Shown piece by piece: positions 13,324 to 19,422 of a stretch of 19,422 nt of DNA. Source of the stretch: Patescibacteria group bacterium. GTDB lineage: Bacteria > Patescibacteriota > Gracilibacteria > UBA1369 > LOWO2-01-FULL-3. The first letter of the stretch is position 1, and the number at the start of each line of letters is the position of its first letter. The notes under the pieces are model-generated. The model saw nothing but the letters and a program-made list of their open reading frames with translations, ran no database searches and was not told the DNA's origin. Position numbers and translations under genes: made by a program. The stretch covers positions 1 through 19,422 of the forward strand of contig JAHIRL010000095.1 of the NCBI GenBank assembly GCA_018818755.1, written 5' to 3'.

Positions 13324-14200
13324 CTTTCAAAACTTTATTCAAATCAACACTTAAATCGCTATTAAGTTCTAGCGATTTTTTTGTACTTGGCAACAAAAAT
13401 CGTAATTTATGTGCATGCAAAAATTGCCTACTTAGACCTAAAGACTTCTTCCACATCTTATTTATCCTTTTATTACCATAGCTATCATCTCCAACAACCG
13501 GATGTGATATAGCAGCCATGTGTACACGAATTTGGTGAGTACGCCCTGTCTCAATCACCACATTTAGCCAAGAATAAACCTCCCCCTTATAATTATACTC
13601 ACCCAAAACCTCATAATTTGTCCTGGCATTCTTTGAATCTATCCCCGCACTCACAGCCATTTTTTTGCGATTTTTCACAGCCCGAACAACAGGAGCATCA
13701 ATAATCCCCTTAGTTTTTGCAAATCCGCCAAGAACAAGAGCAAAATATTCTTTATGAACCTCGCGATTTCTAAATTGATCCACCAAAAATTCAAAAGCTC
13801 CACGGGTTTTGGCCACAACAAGCAATCCGGATGTATCTTTATCAAGTCTATGTACAATTCCCGGCCTAATTTTATCATCAAACTCAGAAACCTTAATTTT
13901 ATCCCACAAAACCTTCACAAGCGAAAAGTCTTTTTCGCTATTTCCATGAACAACAAGCCCAGCCGGTTTATCCACAACCAACAAATCCGCATCCTCATAC
14001 AAAATCGGCACATCAAAATCACCACCAACCACGTCAAGAACTTCATTTTCCCTAATCTCAATTTTATCAGTCTCTCTAACTTCCAAACTTTTTTTAGCTT
14101 GTTTGCCATTAACGAAAACACAAGCATCATTAATCAGCTTCTCACACTGTGATCGTGATAAATTTTCATACTTCAACGCCAAATATTTGTCTATCCGCAT
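13310..14200 (-). CDS. RluA-family pseudouridine synthase (RluD-like)
   Basis: The enzyme isomerises specific uridines in rRNA or tRNA to pseudouridine. The 296 residues begin with an S4 RNA-binding domain (MRIDKYLALKYENLSRSQCE, about 1-65). The catalytic domain follows, with LLVVDKPAGLVVH near 93-105 and the active-site motif HRLDKDTSG, where D120 is the catalytic aspartate. The downstream signature ETGRTHQIRVHMA and GDDSYG complete the family. S4 plus this catalytic core is the RluD/RluC layout; which uridines are modified cannot be read, so no symbol is given. The start overlaps the upstream TrmB-like gene by 35 bases on the same strand. Starting any later would cut the S4 signature R-x-D-K, so this start is secure. 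The stop overlaps rplU by 14 bases. Confidence 0.94.
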   Translation of the reverse strand: MRIDKYLALKYENLSRSQCEKLINDACVFVNGKQAKKSLEVRETDKIEIRENEVLDVVGGDFDVPILYEDADLLVVDKPAGLVVHGNSEKDFSLVKVLWDKIKVSEFDDKIRPGIVHRLDKDTSGLLVVAKTRGAFEFLVDQFRNREVHKEYFALVLGGFAKTKGIIDAPVVRAVKNRKKMAVSAGIDSKNARTNYEVLGEYNYKGEVYSWLNVVIETGRTHQIRVHMAAISHPVVGDDSYGNKRINKMWKKSLGLSRQFLHAHKLRFLLPSTKKSLELNSDLSVDLNKVLKAISA

Positions 14201-14981
14201 TTCTAAGAATTAAGCTCTTGTAGCATACATCAAAAATCATTTTATGCATCCTAAAAATCGTCTCATCCTCAATAATCACCCCATATTCCTCTCCAGGCTC
14301 AAGATGCAAAATAGCCACTTTCCCTGTATAAATATTAATTTGATTTTCAAACATATCTTTGAAAATTGGATCTCGCAAATATAAAATCTCAGTCAAATCT
14401 GAATTTTTATCATAATTAACTTCAAAAAAAGCCCGCACATCGGGGGCATCTGTAGTTATTGCCTTTAATTTTTTTCCTAACTTAGTAATTCTGCGCTCCC
14501 TGTAATCCAACAGGAAGCTTTCGTACCCGAATTTTAACCACTTATGCATCGGTAAAAATGAATAGCGAATATCGCTACAAAGCAAAGCGTCATACATAAC
14601 GGTTTTTACGCCCTCCTTTCCATCATAATAACGAATTTTTGGATTACTTATATCAACATCCAGATCAGACACCTTGCGCATATCGGAAACAAAACCCAAA
14701 ACTCTCTCGCGATAATAATTAAATGCCCTACATCGTCTATCTACATATCCAACAAGAGAATTTGGATCACAGGACGAGAATAGTTTCACACCATCCTTGT
14801 CAACGCAACTAACCACCCCTTTTTTCATTAAGGATTTTAAAGTTGAATACACACTACTACGGTTGACTTTAAGCCGTTTAGCGACAACGCTACAAGGTTG
14901 TGAACCGATTTTTAACAACTCAAGATAAACCTTTGTCTCGCCATCCGTGAAACCAATTTGACACAATACTTCTCCCCACAT
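14166..14981 (-). CDS. TrmB-like winged-helix transcriptional regulator (second copy)
   Basis: The 271-residue protein opens with a TrmB-type winged helix (about 1-65). It has the lead-in CQIGFTDGETKVYLELLKIG, then the helix-turn-helix SVVAKRLKVNRSSVYSTLKSL and a wing ending VKLFSSCDPNSL. A linker helix rich in Y and R follows (VDRRCRAFNYYRERVLGFV). A C-terminal domain from about 110 has strand KIRYYDGKEGVKTVMY and the late motif LEPGEEYGVIIEDETIF. That motif resembles effector domains of TrmB relatives, but the ligand is unknown. It is the same family as the protein at 7984-8781, though clearly diverged. It shares a transcript with the pseudouridine synthase (35-base overlap) and is divergent from tyrS. 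An inverted repeat at 14985-15003, between its predicted transcription start and its ATG, is a candidate operator for autoregulation. Confidence 0.82.
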   Translation of the reverse strand: MWGEVLCQIGFTDGETKVYLELLKIGSQPCSVVAKRLKVNRSSVYSTLKSLMKKGVVSCVDKDGVKLFSSCDPNSLVGYVDRRCRAFNYYRERVLGFVSDMRKVSDLDVDISNPKIRYYDGKEGVKTVMYDALLCSDIRYSFLPMHKWLKFGYESFLLDYRERRITKLGKKLKAITTDAPDVRAFFEVNYDKNSDLTEILYLRDPIFKDMFENQINIYTGKVAILHLEPGEEYGVIIEDETIFRMHKMIFDVCYKSLILRNADRQIFGVEV

Positions 14982-14984
14982 CGG

Positions 14985-15003
14985 CTTAAATTAAAAATTT
15001 AAG
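14985..15003. repeat. Inverted repeat in the leader of the TrmB-like gene
   Basis: CTTAAATT (14985-14992), AAA and AATTTAAG (14996-15003) form a perfect 8-base inverted repeat. It lies 3 bases before the minus-strand ATG (14981) and just inside the predicted transcription start. This position suits a repressor site, but AT-rich palindromes also arise by chance here. Confidence 0.5.
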
Positions 15004-15010
15004 GAAGAAC

Positions 15011-15039
15011 ACACTATCGACAAGATATATTTTTGTCAA
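15011..15039 (-). promoter_or_regulatory. Candidate promoter of the TrmB-like/pseudouridine synthase operon
   Basis: On the minus strand: consensus -35 TTGACA (15039-15034), a 17-base spacer and a weak -10 TAGTGT (15016-15011). The start would be near 15004, with a leader of about 22 bases. The -35 lies on the same bases as a plus-strand TTGTCA, part of the inverted repeat GACAA/TTGTC (15019-15023 and 15033-15037). Confidence 0.45.
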
Positions 15040-15062
15040 GGGTAGCAAAACTTTTTATACCA

Positions 15063-15091
15063 TTGCCATACAAAGAGCCATTTGCTATTTT
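15063..15091 (+). promoter_or_regulatory. Extended -10 promoter of tyrS-recG
   Basis: TTGCCA (15063-15068), a 17-base spacer ending TGC, and TATTTT (15086-15091) form an extended -10 promoter. The start near 15098 leaves a leader of about 16 bases. An upstream alternative is TTGTCA (15033-15038), 17 bases, then TATACC (15056-15061). The gap is too short for a T-box leader, so tyrS is not controlled that way. Confidence 0.6.
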
Positions 15092-15113
15092 TATAGCGCA
15101 ATAACCAAATACA

Positions 15114-16301
15114 ATGAAAATAGACAATAAATCACTCTTAAATCGAAGTGTAGTTGATGTAATTGTTCGCAAAGAACTCGAAGAAAAACTAGCCTCCGGA
15201 AAACAACTAAAAGTTAAGTTAGGGATAGACCCATCGGGCGCAGACCTCCACATTGGGCACATGGTAGTTATAAAAAAACTGCGCGAATTCCAAGACGCAG
15301 GCCACCATATCCAGTTACTATTTGGGAATTTCACCGGTCAAATTGGCGATCCCACAGACAAGCTCAACTCTAGACCCGTAAAAACCAAACAAGAACTGGA
15401 AGCAAACGCCAAAAAATATATAGAACAGGCTGGAACAATCCTCGACACCGACAAAATAGATGTTCAATGGAACGCAGATTGGCTCTCAAAACTCAATTTC
15501 GCAGATGTTGTAAAACTCGCTCAAGTATTCACCGTCCACCAAATGCTGGAAAGAGATATGTACCAAGACCGCATCAAGAAAAACAATCCAATCTACATGC
15601 ACGAATTTTTGTATCCATTAATGCAAGGATACGATTCTGTTGCCCTCAAATCCGACCTCGAACTTGGAGGAACAGACCAAACATTCAACCTACTCGCAGG
15701 CCGCACCATCCAAAAAGCCTACGGCCAAACACCCCAAAATGTCCTCACAGTTCCTCTTTTAGTTGGAACTGATGGCAAAGAAAAAATGGGAAAAAGCTTG
15801 GATAACTACATCGGCGTAATGGAAAGCCCAAAAGAAATGTTTGGAAAAACCATGTCCATCCCGGATGAACTAATTCTAAACTACTTCGAACTAGCCACAT
15901 ACACCACGCTGGAAGATATCGCAAAAGTTAAAGAAGCCCTGGAAGAAGGCGAAAACCCAAGAAATTTTAAAATAAAATTAGCAAAAGCCATAATCGAACT
16001 CTACCACGACAAAACCTCAGCAGACCACGCAGAAAAAGAATTTATCGAGATATTTGCAAACAAAGGCCTACCCGAAGACATTGAACTAAAAAAACTTCCC
16101 AAAGAAAAATGGAATATTATTGATCTCATCGCAGAACTTGGTATGACCGCTTCAAAAGGAGAAACAAGAAGGCTAATTGCTGGTGGGGGAGTTAAAGTTG
16201 ACGGAAACAAAATTGAATCCATTGAAGCAGAAATCAATATAACAGAGGAAAAACTAATTCAAATAGGTAAGCGCAAATTTATTAAAGCGATTAAGGGATG
16301 A
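15114..16301 (+). CDS. tyrS: Tyrosyl-tRNA synthetase
   Basis: TyrS charges tRNA-Tyr with tyrosine. The 395-residue protein is a class I synthetase. The nucleotide-binding HIGH motif H46-I-G-H49 lies in KLGIDPSGADLHIGHMV, and KMGKS is at 224-228 (the KMSKS loop with glycine at the third position). The tyrosine-pocket region (GYDSVALKSDLELGGTDQTFN) lies between them. A C-terminal S4 RNA-binding domain (about 330-395) ends in TRRLIAGGGVKVDGNKI. The length and motif wording fit the TyrZ-type subfamily rather than the E. coli TyrS type. The TGA stop overlaps the recG ATG (ATGA), so the two are probably co-translated. It is divergent from a TrmB-like regulator across a 132-base control region. Confidence 0.96.
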   Translation: MKIDNKSLLNRSVVDVIVRKELEEKLASGKQLKVKLGIDPSGADLHIGHMVVIKKLREFQDAGHHIQLLFGNFTGQIGDPTDKLNSRPVKTKQELEANAKKYIEQAGTILDTDKIDVQWNADWLSKLNFADVVKLAQVFTVHQMLERDMYQDRIKKNNPIYMHEFLYPLMQGYDSVALKSDLELGGTDQTFNLLAGRTIQKAYGQTPQNVLTVPLLVGTDGKEKMGKSLDNYIGVMESPKEMFGKTMSIPDELILNYFELATYTTLEDIAKVKEALEEGENPRNFKIKLAKAIIELYHDKTSADHAEKEFIEIFANKGLPEDIELKKLPKEKWNIIDLIAELGMTASKGETRRLIAGGGVKVDGNKIESIEAEINITEEKLIQIGKRKFIKAIKG

Positions 16302-18346
16302 GCCTAAACCGTTCACTCACAAATGTCCTTAGAACAACAAAAAACCACCTCCAACGCCTGGAAAACCTTGGAGTAAAAACTGTTAGGGATTTTTTGCTAT
16401 ATTTTCCCCGCACATACAACGATTCCAGCGAATTTACCAAAATAGTAGAAATACGCACAGATCAAATAAACACAATGAAAGGAAAACTAACAAACCTATT
16501 CAATGTCCGCACAAAATTCGGCAAAAAAATAACTAGGGGAGTATTTGCGGACGATACGGGATCAATCGAAGTAGTCTGGTTCAATCAACCACACCTCACT
16601 AAAATGCTTCCCCGCAACAAAGACCTAATCCTCAGCGGCAAAGCAAAATACTCACTGGGAAAAATTTCCCTCCAAAATCCCGCCCACGAAGTGATAAAAC
16701 CATACGAAGAACAACTCCATAGCGGCAGAGTAGTACCAATTTATCACGAAACCGAAGGTATAAGCTCTAAATGGATCCGTGAAAAATTAAAACCACTAAT
16801 AGATGAATGGACAGATCTCTTTGAGGAATATATGCCCCAAGAAATACTGGACGAACACGGACTCCTAGACTACCGCACCGCAATCCAAAACGCCCATTTC
16901 CCAAAGAACGAGAAAATGCTCCAACACGCCAAAAACCGCTTAGCCTTTGACGAACTCTTCATTCTTCAATTAAAAGTTCTCCAAACAAAATGGCACTGGC
17001 AACAAATCAATGCGCATGAAGAAAAATCGCTAGAAATCAAAACCGAAGATATAAAAGCCTTCACAGAACTTCTACCCTTTAAGCTAACCAATGCCCAAAA
17101 AAGAGTCACAAAAGAAATCCTCAAGGACCTAAACAAAGACATACCAATGACTCGCCTCATCCAAGGAGATGTAGGCTCCGGCAAAACCGTAGTCGCAGCC
17201 ATCGCCGCTCTAAACACTGTGAAAAACGGCTACCAAGTAGCCATCATGGCCCCAACAGAAATCCTGGCAAAACAGCACTACAAAGGCTTTGTTGAAACAC
17301 TCACTCCATTTGGTCTAAACATCCAATTCATCGCTGGATCAAGCACAAAAAAACAGAGAGACGAAACAATCCGCCAAATGAAAACCGGCACCGCAGACAT
17401 AATCATTGGCACCCACTCGTTAATCCAAGAAGGAATCGGTTTCAAAAAACTCGGCCTGGCAATAATCGATGAACAACACCGCTTCGGAGTAAAACAGCGC
17501 GAAATCCTCAAGCAACAAGGCTCGCCGCACCTCCTCTCCATGACAGCAACACCAATCCCCAGAACTTTGGCCATAACCCTCTACGGAGATCAAGACCTCT
17601 CAATAATCGACGAAATGCCACTTGGTCGCCAAGAAATCATTACAAAAATCGTACCGGAACAAAAACGCATAGACGCCTACCGCTGGATCGAAGACCAAGT
17701 TGCAAAGGGCAGGCAGACATTCATAATATGCCCCCTAATAGACGAATCGGACATACTCGAAGTAAAATCAGTTCTCACAGAATATGCCTATCTTAAAGAG
17801 CATGTTTTCCCAAAACTGGAACTTGGTCTACTCCACGGAAAATTAAAACAAGAAGAAAAAGATCAAATAATGCAGGATTTCAAGGACAATAAGATAAAAA
17901 TTCTGGTATCCACATCCGTAATCGAAGTAGGAATCGACATCCCAAATGCAAGTATTATGCTTATTGAAGGCGCTGAACGCTTTGGACTATCACAATTACA
18001 CCAATTTAGAGGACGAGTGGGCAGGGGAGAGCACCAATCGTATTGTTTTCTTTTTACCAACGCATTATCCGAAGAAGGGAAAAGAAGAATGCAAGCCATG
18101 GAAAAACATTCAAGTGGATTTAAACTTTCAGAAATAGATTTAGAACTACGCGGACCAGGTGAAGTTTACGGAATTAAGCAAAGTGGAATCCCGGATTTAA
18201 AGATGGCCTCCTTGACAGATTCCAAAACAATTGAAAAAGCCAGACAATCAGCGCAAAAAATCATCTCAAAAGATCCATTACTAAAAAACCACGACAAACT
18301 GGCAGGGAAGTTGAGTGAAATTACTGAAGTCCACATTAGCGACTAA
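16298..18346 (+). CDS. recG: ATP-dependent DNA helicase RecG
   Basis: RecG is a monomeric superfamily 2 helicase that reverses stalled replication forks and processes recombination intermediates. The 682 residues match the family length. The N-terminal wedge/OB domain spans about 55-150 (TRGVFADDTGSIEVVWFN). The helicase core has Walker A GDVGSGKT at 290-297, motif Ia APTEILAKQHY, motif II D391-E-Q-H394, motif III SMTATPIPRT, motif V STSVIEVGIDIPNA and motif VI QFRGRVGRG at 569-577. The C-terminal TRG-type region follows (FKLSEIDLELRGPGEVYG). The start overlaps the tyrS stop by four bases. A hairpin with a T tract follows 29 bases after the stop. All catalytic motifs are intact. Confidence 0.97.
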   Translation: MSLNRSLTNVLRTTKNHLQRLENLGVKTVRDFLLYFPRTYNDSSEFTKIVEIRTDQINTMKGKLTNLFNVRTKFGKKITRGVFADDTGSIEVVWFNQPHLTKMLPRNKDLILSGKAKYSLGKISLQNPAHEVIKPYEEQLHSGRVVPIYHETEGISSKWIREKLKPLIDEWTDLFEEYMPQEILDEHGLLDYRTAIQNAHFPKNEKMLQHAKNRLAFDELFILQLKVLQTKWHWQQINAHEEKSLEIKTEDIKAFTELLPFKLTNAQKRVTKEILKDLNKDIPMTRLIQGDVGSGKTVVAAIAALNTVKNGYQVAIMAPTEILAKQHYKGFVETLTPFGLNIQFIAGSSTKKQRDETIRQMKTGTADIIIGTHSLIQEGIGFKKLGLAIIDEQHRFGVKQREILKQQGSPHLLSMTATPIPRTLAITLYGDQDLSIIDEMPLGRQEIITKIVPEQKRIDAYRWIEDQVAKGRQTFIICPLIDESDILEVKSVLTEYAYLKEHVFPKLELGLLHGKLKQEEKDQIMQDFKDNKIKILVSTSVIEVGIDIPNASIMLIEGAERFGLSQLHQFRGRVGRGEHQSYCFLFTNALSEEGKRRMQAMEKHSSGFKLSEIDLELRGPGEVYGIKQSGIPDLKMASLTDSKTIEKARQSAQKIISKDPLLKNHDKLAGKLSEITEVHISD

Positions 18347-18349
18347 AAG

Positions 18350-18370
18350 TTTCTAAATCCAATTTAGAAA
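18350..18370. repeat. Inverted repeat after recG
   Basis: TTTCTAAAT (18350-18358), CCA and ATTTAGAAA (18362-18370) form a perfect 9-base stem with a 3-base loop, beginning 4 bases after the recG stop. It has no T tract of its own. It may protect the 3' end or act with the next hairpin. Confidence 0.5.
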
Positions 18371-18374
18371 ATTG

Positions 18375-18404
18375 AAAAAGATGACCCAAAGTACATCTTT
18401 TTTT
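18375..18404 (+). terminator. Intrinsic terminator of tyrS-recG
   Basis: AAAAAGATG (18375-18383), a 10-base loop and CATCTTTTT (18394-18402) form a 9-base stem. It runs into a tract of seven T's (18398-18404) that supplies both part of the stem and the tail. The A tract on the other side gives a shorter T run on the minus strand, so it could also stop transcription arriving from elp3. The stem has few G-C pairs, hence moderate confidence. Confidence 0.6.
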
Positions 18405-18613
18405 CAAAAACGGCTTAAATCGAAAGTTTTGAGATAACGGCTTAGACTAAAGACAAAACATGGTCGGAGATCTACAAAATCAGTAGAAAAAATCGCCAAC
18501 ACAAATTCCAACTTACTCACACATTATATTTATTCAAAACAATTTTAAAATACACAAATCGACAAAGTCCAAAACTCCAAGATACCCATCATCCCCCCAG
18601 CCCCTTCCATAAC

Positions 18614-18637
18614 TTTGCACAAGATATATTGTGCAAA
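18614..18637 (-). terminator. Hairpin directly after elp3 (terminator-like, no T tract)
   Basis: TTTGCACAA (18614-18622), GATATA and TTGTGCAAA (18629-18637) form a perfect 9-base stem starting 3 bases beyond the elp3 stop on the minus strand. No T run follows, so it may be a 3'-end stabiliser rather than a true intrinsic terminator. Confidence 0.4.
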
Positions 18638-18640
18638 CCT

Positions 18641-19422
18641 TTAAAGATCCTTCAACATATATCCCCCAACCAACTTATACCCAAATTTCCTATAATACTC
18701 CCTCGTTCCAATCCCCGCAATTACAGCAATCTTCTTATATCCAGCTTCTTTCGCCAATTTTTCCGCCTCCTTCATCAACTTTTTTCCATAACCGCTATGC
18801 TGCTTCTCCCCTTTCGAACCTGCCCCCACGGCAATTTGCCTACCATAAACATGAACTTCTCGCACCACAGCCGCTCCTTTTAACGCCTTAATAAAGGGCC
18901 TAGCTAGGAATCTCAACCTCAACAGAGCCAAAAGCTTATCCTGTTTAAGATCCTCATAACTCAAAAACAATTCTTCTCCTAAACTTGCATCATACTCCCG
19001 TAACACAAATTCCTCATTTTTAATTTTCGCAACACCAACCTCCCTCACCCTAATATCTCTCAGCCTTACACCCTCATCCAAAAATCTCTTTTCCAAAATT
19101 TGCCGAATGTTAGAAACCTTAAAACCACTCTCAATTTCATTACTTGGGATATCTCGAGCCACTCGATCCACCCTACACCATTCAGGAATCAGCTTCAAAG
19201 CCTCATATAAAACCTCCGCCAATATCTTATCCGAATAAGATTTGTATTTCCCCTGCCTATACCACAAACTAAGAGTCGTCTTAGGCATCACCACACAAGG
19301 ATAAATTTTTAGATAATCAGGTTGATAATACTGATTGGAAAATAATTCCCGAAACATCTCAACATCCATCTTAGGATCTGATCCGGGCAGATTTGGCATC
19401 ATATGATAACCAATCTTAAATC
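18641..19422 (-). CDS. Elp3-like tRNA uridine-34 acetyltransferase (partial, N-terminus outside window)
   Basis: Elp3 uses a radical-SAM domain and an acetyl-CoA domain to add a carboxymethyl group to the wobble uridine U34 of tRNA. The frame is open to the window edge; the visible 260 residues start FKIGYHMMPNLPGSDP, the late radical-SAM segment. Then comes MFRELFSNQYYQPDYLKIYP, the linker region (WCRVDRVARDIPSNEI) and the basic RNA-contacting segment VRLRDIRVREVGV. The C-terminal GNAT domain has the acetyl-CoA loop KQHSGYGKKLM and the final REYYRKFGYKLVGGYMLKDL, which is where Elp3 proteins typically end. The radical-SAM cysteines are beyond the window. Bacterial Elp3 is uncommon outside a few phyla including CPR. 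It is convergent with recG, with a hairpin 3 bases after its stop. Confidence 0.93.
   Translation of the reverse strand, partial: FKIGYHMMPNLPGSDPKMDVEMFRELFSNQYYQPDYLKIYPCVVMPKTTLSLWYRQGKYKSYSDKILAEVLYEALKLIPEWCRVDRVARDIPSNEIESGFKVSNIRQILEKRFLDEGVRLRDIRVREVGVAKIKNEEFVLREYDASLGEELFLSYEDLKQDKLLALLRLRFLARPFIKALKGAAVVREVHVYGRQIAVGAGSKGEKQHSGYGKKLMKEAEKLAKEAGYKKIAVIAGIGTREYYRKFGYKLVGGYMLKDL

Larger units (their letters stand above)
18347..18640. other. Largest intergenic stretch, between convergent recG and elp3
   Basis: This stretch of 294 bases has no gene I can support. It holds three hairpins (18350-18370, 18375-18402, 18614-18637) and a direct repeat ACGGCTTA (18410-18417, 18437-18444). The rest, about 18450-18610, is A/C-rich and shows no tRNA, promoter or conserved-looking frame. 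Confidence 0.7.

Noticed and set aside
13754..14152. 132-residue open frame antisense to the pseudouridine synthase
   Set aside because: Shadow frame with N/I/K-rich composition and no domain; the sense strand encodes a clear S4/RluA enzyme.
14982..15113. T-box or other riboswitch leader for tyrS
   Set aside because: The space between the promoter and the ATG is about 16 bases, and no T-box specifier or antiterminator elements are visible.
18614..18637. Canonical intrinsic terminator for elp3
   Set aside because: The stem is perfect but no T run follows on the minus strand, so it is reported only as terminator-like.
1..19422. Alternative genetic code with UGA read as glycine
   Set aside because: TGA ends obgE and tyrS in ATGA overlaps with pth and recG and also ends the nucleotidyltransferase gene. 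Conserved proteins end where their families end.

Overview
The window reads as a piece of a small, AT-rich bacterial genome from the Candidate Phyla Radiation (Patescibacteria). The main reasons are lineage-typical protein families: a cysteine-rich multi-CxxC protein, TrmB-type regulators, a short T4SS-type pilin-like protein, a CPR-style nucleotidyltransferase-fold protein and a bacterial Elp3. Gene packing is very tight, recognisable Shine-Dalgarno sequences are almost absent, and leaders are short. UGA is a real stop here: the obgE/pth and tyrS/recG junctions are ATGA overlaps. This argues against the UGA=Gly code of Gracilibacteria and Absconditabacteria. I cannot place it below that level.

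Layout. 1-4024: the end of a TPR-like protein, a GT4 glycosyltransferase, a pilin-like membrane protein, the ribosome-assembly GTPase Der and a nucleotidyltransferase-fold protein. 4025-7983: uvrC, whose C-terminal nuclease domain carries an inserted GNAT acetyltransferase-like domain, then an unrecognised 176-residue protein and thiI. 7984-10129: a TrmB-like regulator and a cysteine-rich CxxC protein that is split by an in-frame stop and appears truncated at its 3' end. 10056-10997 (minus strand): tRNA-Leu(CAA), a small two-helix membrane protein and a DedA protein, which look like one transcript. 11111-13323: obgE, pth and rplU. 13310-14981 (minus): a second TrmB-like regulator overlapping an RluA-family pseudouridine synthase. 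15114-18346: tyrS and recG, overlapping by ATGA. 18347-18640: the only roomy non-coding stretch, with terminator-like hairpins. 18641-19422: the C-terminal part of Elp3, running off the window.

How it fits together. Most genes are translation, tRNA and repair housekeeping: Der, ObgE, L21, Pth, TyrS, tRNA-Leu, ThiI, Elp3, an RluA-family enzyme, UvrC and RecG. They are interleaved with small lineage-specific genes. Five of the six convergent gene pairs overlap at their 3' ends, by 4 to 74 bases. The plus strand has more C than G in the genes of both orientations that I sampled, so the whole window probably lies on one replichore. The most unusual item is the UvrC-GNAT architecture. After it come the damaged CxxC gene and the 21-base bidirectional promoter with a palindromic -10 element between the nucleotidyltransferase gene and uvrC.
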